A stretch of 47,009 nt of DNA from Pseudomonas aylmerensis (GTDB lineage Bacteria > Pseudomonadota > Gammaproteobacteria > Pseudomonadales > Pseudomonadaceae), in assembly GCF_001702265.1 (NCBI RefSeq), contig NZ_MAUE01000035.1:1-47009 (forward strand), given 5' to 3'. Shown one piece after another: positions 37,801 to 46,836 of this stretch. Position numbers and translations under genes: made by a program. The stretch's first letter is position 1; each line of letters begins with the position of its first letter. A model generated the notes under the pieces. It was not told the origin of the DNA, searched no databases, and saw only the letters and a list, made by a program, of their open reading frames with translations.

Positions 37801-38349
37801 ATGTTCAAATATATTGGCGACATCGTTAAGGGTACCGGTACCCAGTTGCGAAGCCTGGTGATGGTTTTCGGCCATGGCTTCCGCAAACGCGACACCCTGC
37901 AATACCCGGAAGAAGCGGTGTACCTGCCGCCGCGCTATCGCGGCCGCATCGTGCTGACCCGTGACCCCGATGGCGAAGAGCGTTGCGTAGCCTGCAACCT
38001 GTGCGCCGTGGCGTGCCCGGTGGGTTGCATCTCCCTGCAGAAAGCTGAAACCGAAGACGGTCGCTGGTACCCGGACTTCTTCCGCATCAACTTCTCGCGC
38101 TGCATTTTCTGCGGCCTCTGCGAGGAAGCTTGCCCGACCACCGCAATCCAGCTGACACCGGATTTCGAGATGGCCGAGTTCAAACGTCAGGACCTGGTGT
38201 ACGAGAAAGAAGATCTGCTGATCTCTGGTCCCGGTAAAAACCCTGATTACAACTTCTATCGTGTTGCGGGTATGGCCGTTGCCGGTAAGCCGAAAGGCGC
38301 CGCACAAAACGAAGCCGAGCCGATCAACGTGAAGAGCTTGCTGCCTTAA
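37801..38349 (+). CDS. nuoI: NADH-quinone oxidoreductase subunit I
   Basis: A 182-residue subunit with two 4Fe-4S clusters, N6a and N6b, bridging NuoG and NuoB. The first motif is Cys62, Cys65, Cys68, Cys72 and the second is Cys101, Cys104, Cys107, Cys111, each in the CxxCxxCxxxCP pattern. The N-terminal helix sits on the membrane. Length is normal. Confidence 0.98.
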   Translation: MFKYIGDIVKGTGTQLRSLVMVFGHGFRKRDTLQYPEEAVYLPPRYRGRIVLTRDPDGEERCVACNLCAVACPVGCISLQKAETEDGRWYPDFFRINFSRCIFCGLCEEACPTTAIQLTPDFEMAEFKRQDLVYEKEDLLISGPGKNPDYNFYRVAGMAVAGKPKGAAQNEAEPINVKSLLP

Positions 38350-38358
38350 GGAAGAAAG

Positions 38359-38862
38359 ATGGAATTCGCTTTCTATTTCGCATCGGGTATTGCAGTGGTG
38401 TCCACGCTTCGCGTGATCACCAACACCAACCCCGTGCACGCCCTGCTCTACCTGATCATTTCGCTGATCGCCGTGGCCATGACCTTCTTCAGCCTCGGCG
38501 CACCGTTCGCCGGTGTACTGGAAGTGATTGCCTACGCCGGCGCCATCATGGTGCTGTTCGTGTTTGTGGTGATGATGCTCAACCTGGGGCCGGCCTCGGT
38601 CGCCCAGGAGCGCGTCTGGCTCAAGCCCGGCATCTGGCTCGGCCCGGTGATCCTGGCAGCCCTGCTGCTGGCTGAACTGCTGTATGTGCTGTTCGCTCAC
38701 CAGAGCGGCCAGGCCATCGGCCACACCACCGTGGACGCGAAAGCCGTGGGCGTCAGCCTGTTCGGCCCGTACCTGCTGGTGGTCGAACTGGCGTCGATGC
38801 TGCTGCTCGCTGCAGCCATCACTGCCTTCCACTTGGGCCGCAACGAAGCCAAGGAGCAATGA
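38359..38862 (+). CDS. nuoJ: NADH-quinone oxidoreductase subunit J
   Basis: A 167-residue membrane subunit with five predicted helices. The stretch EVIAYAGAIMVLFVFVVMML is the conserved third helix, containing the pi-bulge region involved in coupling. It starts nine bases after nuoI with AAGGAAG as ribosome site. Its end lies two bases before the nuoK start. Confidence 0.97.
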   Translation: MEFAFYFASGIAVVSTLRVITNTNPVHALLYLIISLIAVAMTFFSLGAPFAGVLEVIAYAGAIMVLFVFVVMMLNLGPASVAQERVWLKPGIWLGPVILAALLLAELLYVLFAHQSGQAIGHTTVDAKAVGVSLFGPYLLVVELASMLLLAAAITAFHLGRNEAKEQ

Positions 38863-38864
38863 CG

Positions 38865-39173
38865 ATGCCTGCTATCCCTTTGGAGCATGGTCTGGCGGTC
38901 GCCGGCATCCTGTTCTGCCTTGGCCTGGTCGGCCTGATGGTCCGCCGTAACATTCTGTTCGTGTTGATGAGCCTGGAAATCATGATGAACGCTGCGGCAC
39001 TGGCCTTCATCGTGGCAGGTGCACGTTGGGGCCAGCCGGATGGACAAGTCATGTTCATCCTGGTGATCAGCCTGGCAGCCGCCGAGGCCAGTATCGGCCT
39101 GGCGATCCTGCTGCAGCTGTATCGTCGCTTCCACACGCTTGATATCGACGCTGCCAGTGAGATGCGCGGATGA
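38865..39173 (+). CDS. nuoK: NADH-quinone oxidoreductase subunit K
   Basis: A 102-residue subunit with three helices. Two membrane glutamates of the proton path lie in LMSLEIMMNAA and LAAAEASIGLAI. Two in-frame ATGs are six bases apart. 38865 is preferred because AAGGAG lies eight bases upstream, whereas 38859 would have only two. It overlaps nuoL by ATGA. Confidence 0.97.
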   Translation: MPAIPLEHGLAVAGILFCLGLVGLMVRRNILFVLMSLEIMMNAAALAFIVAGARWGQPDGQVMFILVISLAAAEASIGLAILLQLYRRFHTLDIDAASEMRG

Positions 39174-41023
39174 ACATGATCTTTCTGACTTTCGTATTTC
39201 CCCTGATCGGTTTCCTGCTGCTGTCGTTCTCCCGTGGACGCTGGTCGGAAAACCTGTCTGCCCTGATCGGCGTGGGTTCCATTGGCCTGTCGGCGATTGT
39301 CGCCGCCTACGTCATCTGGCAATTCAACGTGGCACCGCCGGAAGGCGGCCACTACACCCTGGTGCTGTGGCAGTGGATGTCGGTGGAGGGCTTCAAGCCC
39401 AACTTCGCCCTCTACATCGACGGCCTGTCGATCACCATGCTCGGCGTGGTCGTCGGCGTGGGCTTCCTGATCCACCTGTTCGCGTCCTGGTACATGCGCG
39501 GTGAAGCCGGTTACTCGCGCTTCTTCTCGTACACCAACCTGTTTATCGCCAGCATGCTGTTCCTGGTGCTCGGCGATAACCTGTTGTTCCTGTACTTCGG
39601 CTGGGAAGGCGTGGGCCTGTGCTCGTACCTGTTGATTGGTTTCTACTACAGCAACCGCAACAACGGTAACGCGGCACTCAAGGCCTTTATCGTGACCCGG
39701 ATCGGCGACGTGTTCATGGCCATCGGCCTGTTCATCCTGTTCCAACAAGTGGGCACGTTGAACATCCAGGAACTGCTGGTACTGGCACCGCAGAAATTCC
39801 AGGTCGGCGACTTCTGGATCACCCTGGCGACCCTGATGCTGCTGGGCGGCGCCGTGGGTAAATCGGCGCAACTGCCGCTGCAAACCTGGCTGGCGGATGC
39901 CATGGCCGGTCCTACCCCGGTTTCCGCACTGATTCACGCGGCAACCATGGTGACCGCCGGTGTCTACCTGATCGCACGTACCCATGGCCTGTTCACCCTG
40001 GCGCCGGAAATCCTGCACCTGGTGGGCCTGGTCGGCGGCGTGACCCTGGTACTGGCCGGCTTCGCCGCGCTGGTGCAGACCGACATCAAGCGGATCCTCG
40101 CCTACTCGACCATGAGCCAGATCGGCTACATGTTCCTGGCCCTGGGCGTCGGCGCCTGGGACGCGGCGATCTTCCACCTGATGACCCACGCCTTCTTTAA
40201 AGCCCTGCTGTTCCTTGCTTCCGGTGCGGTGATCGTTGCCTGCCACCACGAGCAGAACATCTTCAAGATGGGCGGCCTGTGGAAGAAACTGCCACTGGCC
40301 TACGCCAGCTTCATCGTCGGTGGTGCCGCACTCGCTGCCCTGCCACTGGTGACCGCAGGTTTCTACTCGAAAGACGAAATCCTCTGGGAAGCCTTTGCCA
40401 GCGGTAACCAGAACCTGCTGTACGCAGGCCTGGTCGGTGCCTTCATGACCTCGCTGTACACCTTCCGCCTGATCTTCATCACCTTCCACGGTGAAGCCAA
40501 GACCGAAGCACACGCAGGCCACGGCATCTCCCACTGGTTGCCACTGTCGGTGCTGATCATCCTGTCGACCTTCATCGGCGCCATGATCACTCCGCCACTC
40601 GCCGGCGTCCTGCCGGAAAGCGCTGGCCATGCCGGCGGTGCCGCCAAGCACAGCCTGGAGATCGCCTCGGGCGCCATCGCCATCGCCGGTATCCTGCTGG
40701 CGGCCCTGCTGTTCCTCGGCAAGCGCCGCTTCGTCACGGCCGTTGCCAACAGTGGCATTGGCCGCTTCCTTTCGGCCTGGTGGTTCGCCGCCTGGGGCTT
40801 CGACTGGATCTACGACAAACTGTTCGTCAAGCCCTACCTCGCCATCAGCCATGTACTGCGCAAAGACCCGCTCGACCAGACCATCGGTTTGATCCCGCGC
40901 GCCGCCAAGGGTGGTCACACTGCCCTGAGCCGCAGCGAGACTGGCCAATTGCGTTGGTATGCAGCTTCCATGGCGGCCGGTGCCGTCCTGGTGATCGGCG
41001 CCATTGTTGTGGTAGCGGTCTGA
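39170..41023 (+). CDS. nuoL: NADH-quinone oxidoreductase subunit L
   Basis: A 617-residue antiporter-like subunit at the far end of the membrane arm. It has about 16 helices, the last forming the long lateral helix that runs along NuoM and NuoN. The conserved Glu146 (FGWEGVGLCSYLLIGFYY) and the Lys in VGKSAQLPLQTWLADAM are part of its proton channel. HAATMVTAGVYLIAR is typical. Length matches the family. Confidence 0.98.
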   Translation: MNMIFLTFVFPLIGFLLLSFSRGRWSENLSALIGVGSIGLSAIVAAYVIWQFNVAPPEGGHYTLVLWQWMSVEGFKPNFALYIDGLSITMLGVVVGVGFLIHLFASWYMRGEAGYSRFFSYTNLFIASMLFLVLGDNLLFLYFGWEGVGLCSYLLIGFYYSNRNNGNAALKAFIVTRIGDVFMAIGLFILFQQVGTLNIQELLVLAPQKFQVGDFWITLATLMLLGGAVGKSAQLPLQTWLADAMAGPTPVSALIHAATMVTAGVYLIARTHGLFTLAPEILHLVGLVGGVTLVLAGFAALVQTDIKRILAYSTMSQIGYMFLALGVGAWDAAIFHLMTHAFFKALLFLASGAVIVACHHEQNIFKMGGLWKKLPLAYASFIVGGAALAALPLVTAGFYSKDEILWEAFASGNQNLLYAGLVGAFMTSLYTFRLIFITFHGEAKTEAHAGHGISHWLPLSVLIILSTFIGAMITPPLAGVLPESAGHAGGAAKHSLEIASGAIAIAGILLAALLFLGKRRFVTAVANSGIGRFLSAWWFAAWGFDWIYDKLFVKPYLAISHVLRKDPLDQTIGLIPRAAKGGHTALSRSETGQLRWYAASMAAGAVLVIGAIVVVAV

Positions 41024-41062
41024 TATGAACTTTGCGAACTTGCGAAAGGAAACGAGCCCGTC

Positions 41063-42595
41063 ATGATTCTGCCCTGGCTAATCCTGATCCCCTTTATCGG
41101 CGGCCTGCTCTGCTGGATGGGTGAACGCTTCGGCGCCACCCTCCCCCGCTGGATTGCGTTGCTGACCATGTCCCTGGAACTCGCTCTCGGCCTCTGGCTG
41201 TGGGCCCACGGTGACTATTCATTTGCTCCGGCGCCTGGCGCCGATCCGACCTGGGCGCTTGAGTTCAAGCACGTCTGGATCCAGCGCTTCGGCATCAACG
41301 TGCACCTGGCCCTCGACGGCCTGTCGCTGTTGATGATCCTGCTGACCGGCCTGCTGGGTATCCTCTCGGTACTCTGCTCCTGGAAAGAGATTCAGCGTCA
41401 CGTGGGCTTCTTCCACCTGAACCTGATGTGGATCCTGGGCGGTGTGGTTGGCGTATTCCTCGCCCTCGACCTGTTCATGTTCTTCTTCTTCTGGGAAATG
41501 ATGCTGGTGCCGATGTACTTCCTCATCGCGCTCTGGGGTCACAGTTCTTCGGACGGCAAGAAAACCCGGATCTACGCGGCGACCAAGTTCTTCATCTTCA
41601 CCCAGGCTTCCGGCCTGATCATGTTGGTGGCGATCCTGGGCCTGGTACTGGTCAACTTCAACAACACCGGCGTGATTACCTTCAACTACGCCGACCTGTT
41701 GAAAACCAAGATGTCGCTGACCACCGAGTACATCCTGATGCTGGGCTTCTTCATCGCTTTCGCGGTGAAGCTGCCGGTGGTGCCGTTCCACTCCTGGCTG
41801 CCGGATGCGCACGCCCAGGCGCCAACCGCAGGTTCTGTGGACCTGGCCGGTATCCTGCTGAAGACCGCTGCTTATGGCCTGCTGCGTTTCGCCCTGCCGC
41901 TGTTCCCGAATGCCTCGGCCGAGTTTGCGCCGATCGCCATGACCCTGGGTCTGATCGGGATCTTCTACGGTGCCTTCCTGGCCTTCGCACAAACCGACAT
42001 CAAGCGCCTGATTGCCTTCTCGTCCGTTTCCCACATGGGCTTCGTACTGATCGGCATCTACTCCGGCAGCCAACTGGCGCTGCAAGGCGCGGTGATCCAG
42101 ATGTTGGCCCACGGTGTTTCGGCCGCTGCCCTGTTTATCCTGAGTGGCCAGCTGTACGAGCGCCTGCACACCCGTGACATGCGTGAAATGGGTGGCGTGT
42201 GGTCGCGCATCGCGTACCTGCCGGCGATCAGCCTGTTCTTCGCCGCCGCGTCCCTGGGCTTGCCGGGTACCGGTAACTTCATCGGCGAGTTCCTGATCCT
42301 GATGGGGTCGTTCGTCCAGACGCCTTGGATCAGTGCCATCGCGACGTCCGGCCTGGTGTTCGGTTCGGTCTACTCGCTGATCATGATCCACCGCGCGTAC
42401 TTCGGCCCGGCCAAGTCCGACACCGTCCTGCAAGGGATGGATGCTCGCGAACTGATCATGGTGCTCGGCCTTGCGGTATTGCTGATCTACATCGGCGTGT
42501 ACCCGCAACCGTTCCTGGACACTTCTGCCGCAACGATGCATGGCGTGCAGCAGTGGTTCGGCACCGCCTTCTCTCAACTCGCTTCGGCCCGGTAA
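41063..42595 (+). CDS. nuoM: NADH-quinone oxidoreductase subunit M
   Basis: A 510-residue antiporter-like proton-pumping subunit with 14 helices. Glu145 in FFFFWEMMLVPMYFLIALWG is the key conserved acid. The lysine in FAVKLPVVPFHSWLPDAHAQAP is also kept. AAGGAAACGAG precedes the start in a 39-bp gap after nuoL, so it has its own good ribosome site. Confidence 0.98.
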   Translation: MILPWLILIPFIGGLLCWMGERFGATLPRWIALLTMSLELALGLWLWAHGDYSFAPAPGADPTWALEFKHVWIQRFGINVHLALDGLSLLMILLTGLLGILSVLCSWKEIQRHVGFFHLNLMWILGGVVGVFLALDLFMFFFFWEMMLVPMYFLIALWGHSSSDGKKTRIYAATKFFIFTQASGLIMLVAILGLVLVNFNNTGVITFNYADLLKTKMSLTTEYILMLGFFIAFAVKLPVVPFHSWLPDAHAQAPTAGSVDLAGILLKTAAYGLLRFALPLFPNASAEFAPIAMTLGLIGIFYGAFLAFAQTDIKRLIAFSSVSHMGFVLIGIYSGSQLALQGAVIQMLAHGVSAAALFILSGQLYERLHTRDMREMGGVWSRIAYLPAISLFFAAASLGLPGTGNFIGEFLILMGSFVQTPWISAIATSGLVFGSVYSLIMIHRAYFGPAKSDTVLQGMDARELIMVLGLAVLLIYIGVYPQPFLDTSAATMHGVQQWFGTAFSQLASAR

Positions 42596-42602
42596 GAGCG
42601 CT

Positions 42603-44066
42603 ATGGAATTCACGATCCAACACTTTATCGCGCTTGCGCCGCTGCTGATCACCAGCCTCACCATCGTGGTGGTGATGCTGGCGATCGCCTGGCGCCGCAA
42701 TCACTCGCAAACGTTCCTGCTGTCCTGTGCCGGTTTGAACCTGGCCCTGCTGTCGATCATCCCGGCCCTCAAGGTCGCGCCACTGGCGGTCACCCCGCTG
42801 ATGATGGTCGATGACTTCGCGCTGCTGTATATCGCGTTGATCCTGGTGGCGACACTGGCCTGCGTCACCCTCGCCCACGCCTACCTCGGCGAAGGCGGCA
42901 CCGGCTACCCAGGCAACAAGGAAGAGCTGTACCTGCTGATCCTGCTGGCTGCGGCCGGCGGTATCGTGCTGGTCAGCGCGCAGCACCTGGCTGGCTTGTT
43001 CATCGGCCTGGAACTGCTATCGATCCCGACCTACGGCCTGGTGGCCTACGCCTTCTTCAACAAGCGCTCCCTGGAAGCCGGCATCAAGTACATGGTGCTG
43101 TCTGCGGCCGGTTCCGCGTTCCTGTTGTTCGGCATGGCCCTGCTCTACGCCGAAGCCGGCAGCCTGAGCTTCACCGGTATCGGCCACGCCCTGGCCGCCA
43201 CCAACAGCCCGGCGCCGATTGCCCAGTTGGGCCTGGCGATGATGCTGATCGGCCTGGCGTTCAAGCTGTCGCTGGTGCCGTTCCACCTGTGGACCCCGGA
43301 CGTGTACGAAGGCGCCCCGGCGCCGGTGGCCGCGTTCCTGGCGACCGCGTCGAAAGTCGCGGTGTTTGCGGTGATGGTGCGTCTGTTCCAGATCTCGCCA
43401 GCGGCCAACACCGGGGTGCTGAGCAACGTGCTGACCGTGATCGCCATCGCGTCGATCCTGTTCGGTAACCTGCTGGCCCTGACCCAGAACAACCTCAAGC
43501 GTCTGCTCGGTTACTCGTCCATCGCCCACTTCGGCTACCTGCTGATCGCCCTGGTGGCGAGCAAGGGCCTGGCCGTGGAAGCCATCGGCGTGTACCTGGT
43601 CACCTACGTGATCACCAGCCTCGGCGCGTTCGGCGTGATTACCCTGATGTCCTCGCCGTACAAAGGCCGTGACGCCGACGCCCTGTACGAATACCGCGGC
43701 CTGTTCTGGCGCCGTCCGTACCTGACCGCCGTACTGACCGTGATGATGTTGTCCCTGGCCGGTATCCCGCTGACTGCAGGTTTCATCGGCAAGTTCTACA
43801 TTGTCGCTACCGGTGTCGAAGCCCACGAATGGTGGCTGGTTGCCTCGCTGGTGCTGGGCAGCGCCATCGGCGTGTTCTACTACCTGCGCGTGATGGTCAC
43901 CCTGTACCTGATCGAGCCAAACCTGCGCCGTGTGGACGCCGAGCTGCATTGGGAACAGAAGGCAGGCGGCGTGATGCTGCTGGCCATCGCCCTGCTCGCG
44001 TTCTTCCTGGGCGTGTACCCACAACCGTTGCTCACCCTGGTGCAGCACGCGGTACTGGGCGTTTGA
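42603..44066 (+). CDS. nuoN: NADH-quinone oxidoreductase subunit N
   Basis: A 487-residue antiporter-like subunit with 14 helices, closing the operon. Conserved features include the Glu in GLFIGLELLSIPTYGLVAY and the Lys in AFKLSLVPFHLWTPDVYEGAP. ATG 42603 is chosen because it gives MEFTIQHFIALAP, while the open frame upstream overlaps nuoM. A strong terminator follows 26 bases after the stop. Confidence 0.98.
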   Translation: MEFTIQHFIALAPLLITSLTIVVVMLAIAWRRNHSQTFLLSCAGLNLALLSIIPALKVAPLAVTPLMMVDDFALLYIALILVATLACVTLAHAYLGEGGTGYPGNKEELYLLILLAAAGGIVLVSAQHLAGLFIGLELLSIPTYGLVAYAFFNKRSLEAGIKYMVLSAAGSAFLLFGMALLYAEAGSLSFTGIGHALAATNSPAPIAQLGLAMMLIGLAFKLSLVPFHLWTPDVYEGAPAPVAAFLATASKVAVFAVMVRLFQISPAANTGVLSNVLTVIAIASILFGNLLALTQNNLKRLLGYSSIAHFGYLLIALVASKGLAVEAIGVYLVTYVITSLGAFGVITLMSSPYKGRDADALYEYRGLFWRRPYLTAVLTVMMLSLAGIPLTAGFIGKFYIVATGVEAHEWWLVASLVLGSAIGVFYYLRVMVTLYLIEPNLRRVDAELHWEQKAGGVMLLAIALLAFFLGVYPQPLLTLVQHAVLGV

Positions 44067-44091
44067 TCGCTTAGCAGGATGCAGTCAACAG

Positions 44092-44118
44092 AAACGGCAC
44101 CTTCGGGTGCCGTTTTTG
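44092..44118. terminator. Terminator of the nuo operon
   Basis: AAACGGCACC pairs with GGTGCCGTTT around a TTCG loop and runs into TTTTTG. The A-rich left flank lets it also serve the convergent AraC-family gene. Confidence 0.93.
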
Positions 44119-44156
44119 CGTTCTGGGCAATCGCCAGGCAAAGGTTACGCGACAGA

Positions 44157-45194
44157 CTACGCCGCCCCTCCCCCGTCACCGCGAAACGCACTGGGGCTCA
44201 CCCCCGTCCAGCGCTTGAACGCCCGCCGAAAACTGCGCACGTCGCTGTAGCCGACTTCCTCGGTGATGCGCTCGATAGACAATCCCGGATTGCCCAGCAG
44301 CCCCATGGTCCGGGCGCGACGAACCTGCTCCAGCAAGGCCTCGAAGGTCAGCCCGTGTTCGGTCAGGCGCCGACGCAGGGTGCGTCCGCTCATGTTCAGG
44401 TCACTCGCAACCTTCTCCAAGTGGCTGCCCTGCAAGTCGCGGGAAATTGCGCGCTCCACCGCCTGGATCAGGTCCATCTTCTGGTGCAGCTGGGCACTCT
44501 CCAACTCCAGCAACTCCAGGGCCTGGCGCAGCGCCAGGGCATGGTGATTGGGCAAGCGCACATCCAGCCAATGGGGCGCCAGCACCATGCGGTTGTGCAG
44601 ACAGCCGAAACGCACATCGGCGCCAAACAGCTGCGGGTACTGCGCCGCATAAGGCGGTGCGGCATGCACGAACTCCACGCGCAGCGGCATGAATTCAGCC
44701 CCCACGAGTGCGCGGCCGTACACCATCAGGCTGGCGAAGAACTCCTCGGCGGCAAACACCTGGACCTCGGCATACGGCAGCAGGCACTCGACGTCGATAA
44801 ACACCTCGTGGGGCCCTTCATGCGTGCGGGTGGTGGCGATGCCCCCGGAGGTGTGCTGATGGCGCTCGCCGATGGCAAACGCATCGCGCAAGGTCTTGCA
44901 CAAGGAAATCACGTGGCCGAGCAAGCCGAGGGTGCCGAGCACATTCTGATGGCCCACCCACAGCCCCAGGCCCTGGTCGGGCAACACCCTCAGCGCACGC
45001 TGGATCATCGCCACCGCCTGGCGATAGGAAATGCGTTGGGCCGGGTCATCCAGGTCAGCCAGGGTGAACCCCAGGCCACGGCACAGGGCCTCGGCATTGG
45101 CGCCTTTCTGCGCCACCACCTGCCCGAGCGTCTGCAATAGGAACGGTGACACAAGCGCCAACTCGAAGTGCGGGTCTACGGCTTTCCTTTGCAT
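44157..45194 (-). CDS. AraC-family transcriptional regulator (SphR/OruR-like)
   Basis: About 345 residues from ATG 45194, or up to 374 from ATG 45281. The N-terminal two-thirds is the Arabinose_bd/GyrI-unlike sensor domain seen in OruR- and SphR-type regulators (LVSPFLLQTLGQVVAQKGAN...). The C-terminal 95 residues hold two helix-turn-helices: VASDLNMSGRTLRRRL, and ITEEVGYSDVRSFRRAFKRW ending TGVSPSAFR. The start is uncertain: none of the four in-frame ATGs has an ideal ribosome site. It diverges from the outer-membrane protein gene, as sphR does from sphA in P. aeruginosa (from memory), suggesting it controls that gene. The inducer is unknown. Confidence 0.88.
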   Translation of the reverse strand: MQRKAVDPHFELALVSPFLLQTLGQVVAQKGANAEALCRGLGFTLADLDDPAQRISYRQAVAMIQRALRVLPDQGLGLWVGHQNVLGTLGLLGHVISLCKTLRDAFAIGERHQHTSGGIATTRTHEGPHEVFIDVECLLPYAEVQVFAAEEFFASLMVYGRALVGAEFMPLRVEFVHAAPPYAAQYPQLFGADVRFGCLHNRMVLAPHWLDVRLPNHHALALRQALELLELESAQLHQKMDLIQAVERAISRDLQGSHLEKVASDLNMSGRTLRRRLTEHGLTFEALLEQVRRARTMGLLGNPGLSIERITEEVGYSDVRSFRRAFKRWTGVSPSAFRGDGGGAA

Positions 45195-45398
45195 GGCTCG
45201 CGGGTTCCTGACTGAGTGCTTCAGTTCTTGTTTTGGAAACATCCTGTTAATCATAGGCGCTTGCAAGAGCCGCTGCACCATGAGTGAAAACTGTCCGGCA
45301 AAGTCCCCCTATCTGGCCGCCAAAACCCTGCCCTGCCGGGCGCCCAGGGCTTATTTCTATGGACCAGCGGTGCCCTAACAATAATAAAGAGGCCAGAC

Positions 45399-46340
45399 AT
45401 GAACCCCACCCGTGTGTTTCACCCACTGCCGTTCGCCCTGCTGAGCCTGATCAGCCTGCCGGCCCTGGCCACCGAAGGCGGCGTCGACAACATCGGCCCC
45501 GGCACTGACGGCTTCTACATCCTGCCCCTGGATGTGAACAACCTGCCGGACCATATGTTCGCCTTCAACCTGTACTACAACCACTACGAAGCGCGGAAAT
45601 TGGACATCAGCTCCCTGGGCGGCAAGGTGCCGGACGTGCGCATCAAGTCCGACGCGATCATCCCGCGCCTGGACTACCTGAGCCCGGTGCGCATTTTCGG
45701 CGGGCGCCTGGGCGGCTACATTGCCCAGCCCTACCTCAAGCAACAGGTGGCGCTGTTCGGTATGTCGGACCAGCGCGAAAGCATGGGCGACACCACGGTG
45801 GCGCCGATCATCCTGTGGGACATGGGCCCCCGCCTGACCTTGGCCACCGCCGTGGAGATCACCCTGCCCACCGGCGAATACGACGCTTCGCGGTTGGCCA
45901 ACACCAGCAACAATTTCTACACCTATAAACCGTTGGTCTCGGCGACCTGGATGCCTGACGATCGCACTGAACTGTCGATCAAGGCTACCTACAGCTTCAA
46001 CCAGGAAAATCACGACACCGACTACCGCTCCGGGCAGATTTTTCACTTCGATTATTCGGCCAGCTACAAGGTCACTGACAACCTGAGCCTGGGGGTGAAT
46101 GGTTACTACCTCAAGCAGACTACCGACGATAAGCAGTACGGGCACACGGTGGTGAATATCTTTGGCGAGGAGGTGAACGACGGGGTGCGCGGACAGGTTT
46201 TTGCGATCGGCCCGGCGGTGTATTTCACCTTTCTCAAGTACGCCAGCGCAGAGGTGCGGTGGGCCAAGGAGTTTGATGTGGAGAATCGGCCGGAGGGGGA
46301 TATGTTGTGGGCCAAGGTGACGATTCCGTTTGCTTTGTGA
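45399..46340 (+). CDS. SphA/MetA-type outer-membrane beta-barrel protein
   Basis: A 313-residue exported protein. The signal peptide (residues 1-24, ending LPALA) precedes TEGGVDNIGPGTDGFYILP, the typical N-terminus of the family annotated as MetA-pathway of phenol degradation or SphA. Alternating aromatic strands (FAFNLYYNHY, SIKATYSFNQ, FHFDYSASYKV, LSLGVNGYYL) and a final strand ending KVTIPFAL, with an aromatic C-terminal region, indicate an outer-membrane barrel, probably a channel for hydrophobic compounds. AGAGG lies before the ATG. The divergent AraC-type gene is its likely regulator. Substrate assignment to sphingosine or aromatic compounds is only by analogy. Confidence 0.85.
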   Translation: MNPTRVFHPLPFALLSLISLPALATEGGVDNIGPGTDGFYILPLDVNNLPDHMFAFNLYYNHYEARKLDISSLGGKVPDVRIKSDAIIPRLDYLSPVRIFGGRLGGYIAQPYLKQQVALFGMSDQRESMGDTTVAPIILWDMGPRLTLATAVEITLPTGEYDASRLANTSNNFYTYKPLVSATWMPDDRTELSIKATYSFNQENHDTDYRSGQIFHFDYSASYKVTDNLSLGVNGYYLKQTTDDKQYGHTVVNIFGEEVNDGVRGQVFAIGPAVYFTFLKYASAEVRWAKEFDVENRPEGDMLWAKVTIPFAL

Positions 46341-46419
46341 GGTTTTTTTGGGGGGGGTGTACATATCCGTTGCTGCGGTAATGGCTGATATTGGTTCCGC
46401 TCTTACAGCGGGTCACTTT

Positions 46420-46590
46420 TGGAAAAGAGCCCCAAAAGTAACCAAAAGGGCTCTTGCCCCAACACTCGGCACCTCGCCTAGGCTCGGTGTGCCCTCACTC
46501 CGGCTTGAATCCGTGGGCCGCCGCCACGCGCCATCCATGGCGCGGGGCGGCTAACCCGGCGTCCTGCCGGGTTACCCACGGATTCAAGCC
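46420..46590. repeat. Multi-stem palindromic element
   Basis: AAGAGCCC/GGGCTCTT (46425-46432, 46448-46455) is followed by a 16-bp perfect inverted repeat GGCTTGAATCCGTGGG / CCCACGGATTCAAGCC (46502-46517, 46575-46590). That repeat encloses two further stems: CGCGCCAT/ATGGCGCG (46527-46544) and TAACCCGGC/GCCGGGTTA (46552-46574). The layout is a three-way-junction or cruciform shape. I recall similar sequence scattered through Pseudomonas intergenic regions. Confidence 0.8.
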
Positions 46591-46622
46591 TGCGTTCGGC
46601 CAGCGTGTTTAATGGGGCGCCT

Positions 46623-46655
46623 AGATCAAGATCAAGATCAAGATCAAGATCAAAA
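46623..46655. repeat. Hexanucleotide microsatellite (AGATCA)5
   Basis: Five perfect copies of AGATCA (also readable as GATCAA) followed by AAAGC. It lies outside any gene, so length change would not alter a protein. Confidence 0.9.
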
Positions 46656-46727
46656 GCGGCTCGCTTCGCATCGTGGGTTGTGTTTGTTTGCGCCAGGCCG
46701 GTATCGAGGCCAACACTGCCGATCCCC

Positions 46728-46836
46728 TGTGGGAGCCGTCGAGCCCCGGCGAGGCCGCGAAAGCGGTGGGTCAGGCGCGAAATACATCGGCAATGCCGCC
46801 GCCTTCGCGGCCTCGCTGGGGCTCGACGGCTCCCAC
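46728..46836. repeat. Long REP-like hairpin (REPIN of another family)
   Basis: TGTGGGAGCCGTCGAGCCCC... pairs with ...GGGGCTCGACGGCTCCCACA over roughly 35 bases each side, with a GGTGGGTCAGGCGCG-type spacer. The 37 bases starting GTATCGAGGCC before and into it (46701-46737) recur at 46895-46931, where the hairpin is truncated to CTGTGGGAGCCGGCCCCTACAGG. Confidence 0.85.

Noticed and set aside
38819..40948. A 709-codon minus-strand frame opposite nuoK-nuoL
   Set aside because: Antisense shadow of membrane protein genes: rich in Gln, His and Asp, no domain, no start context.
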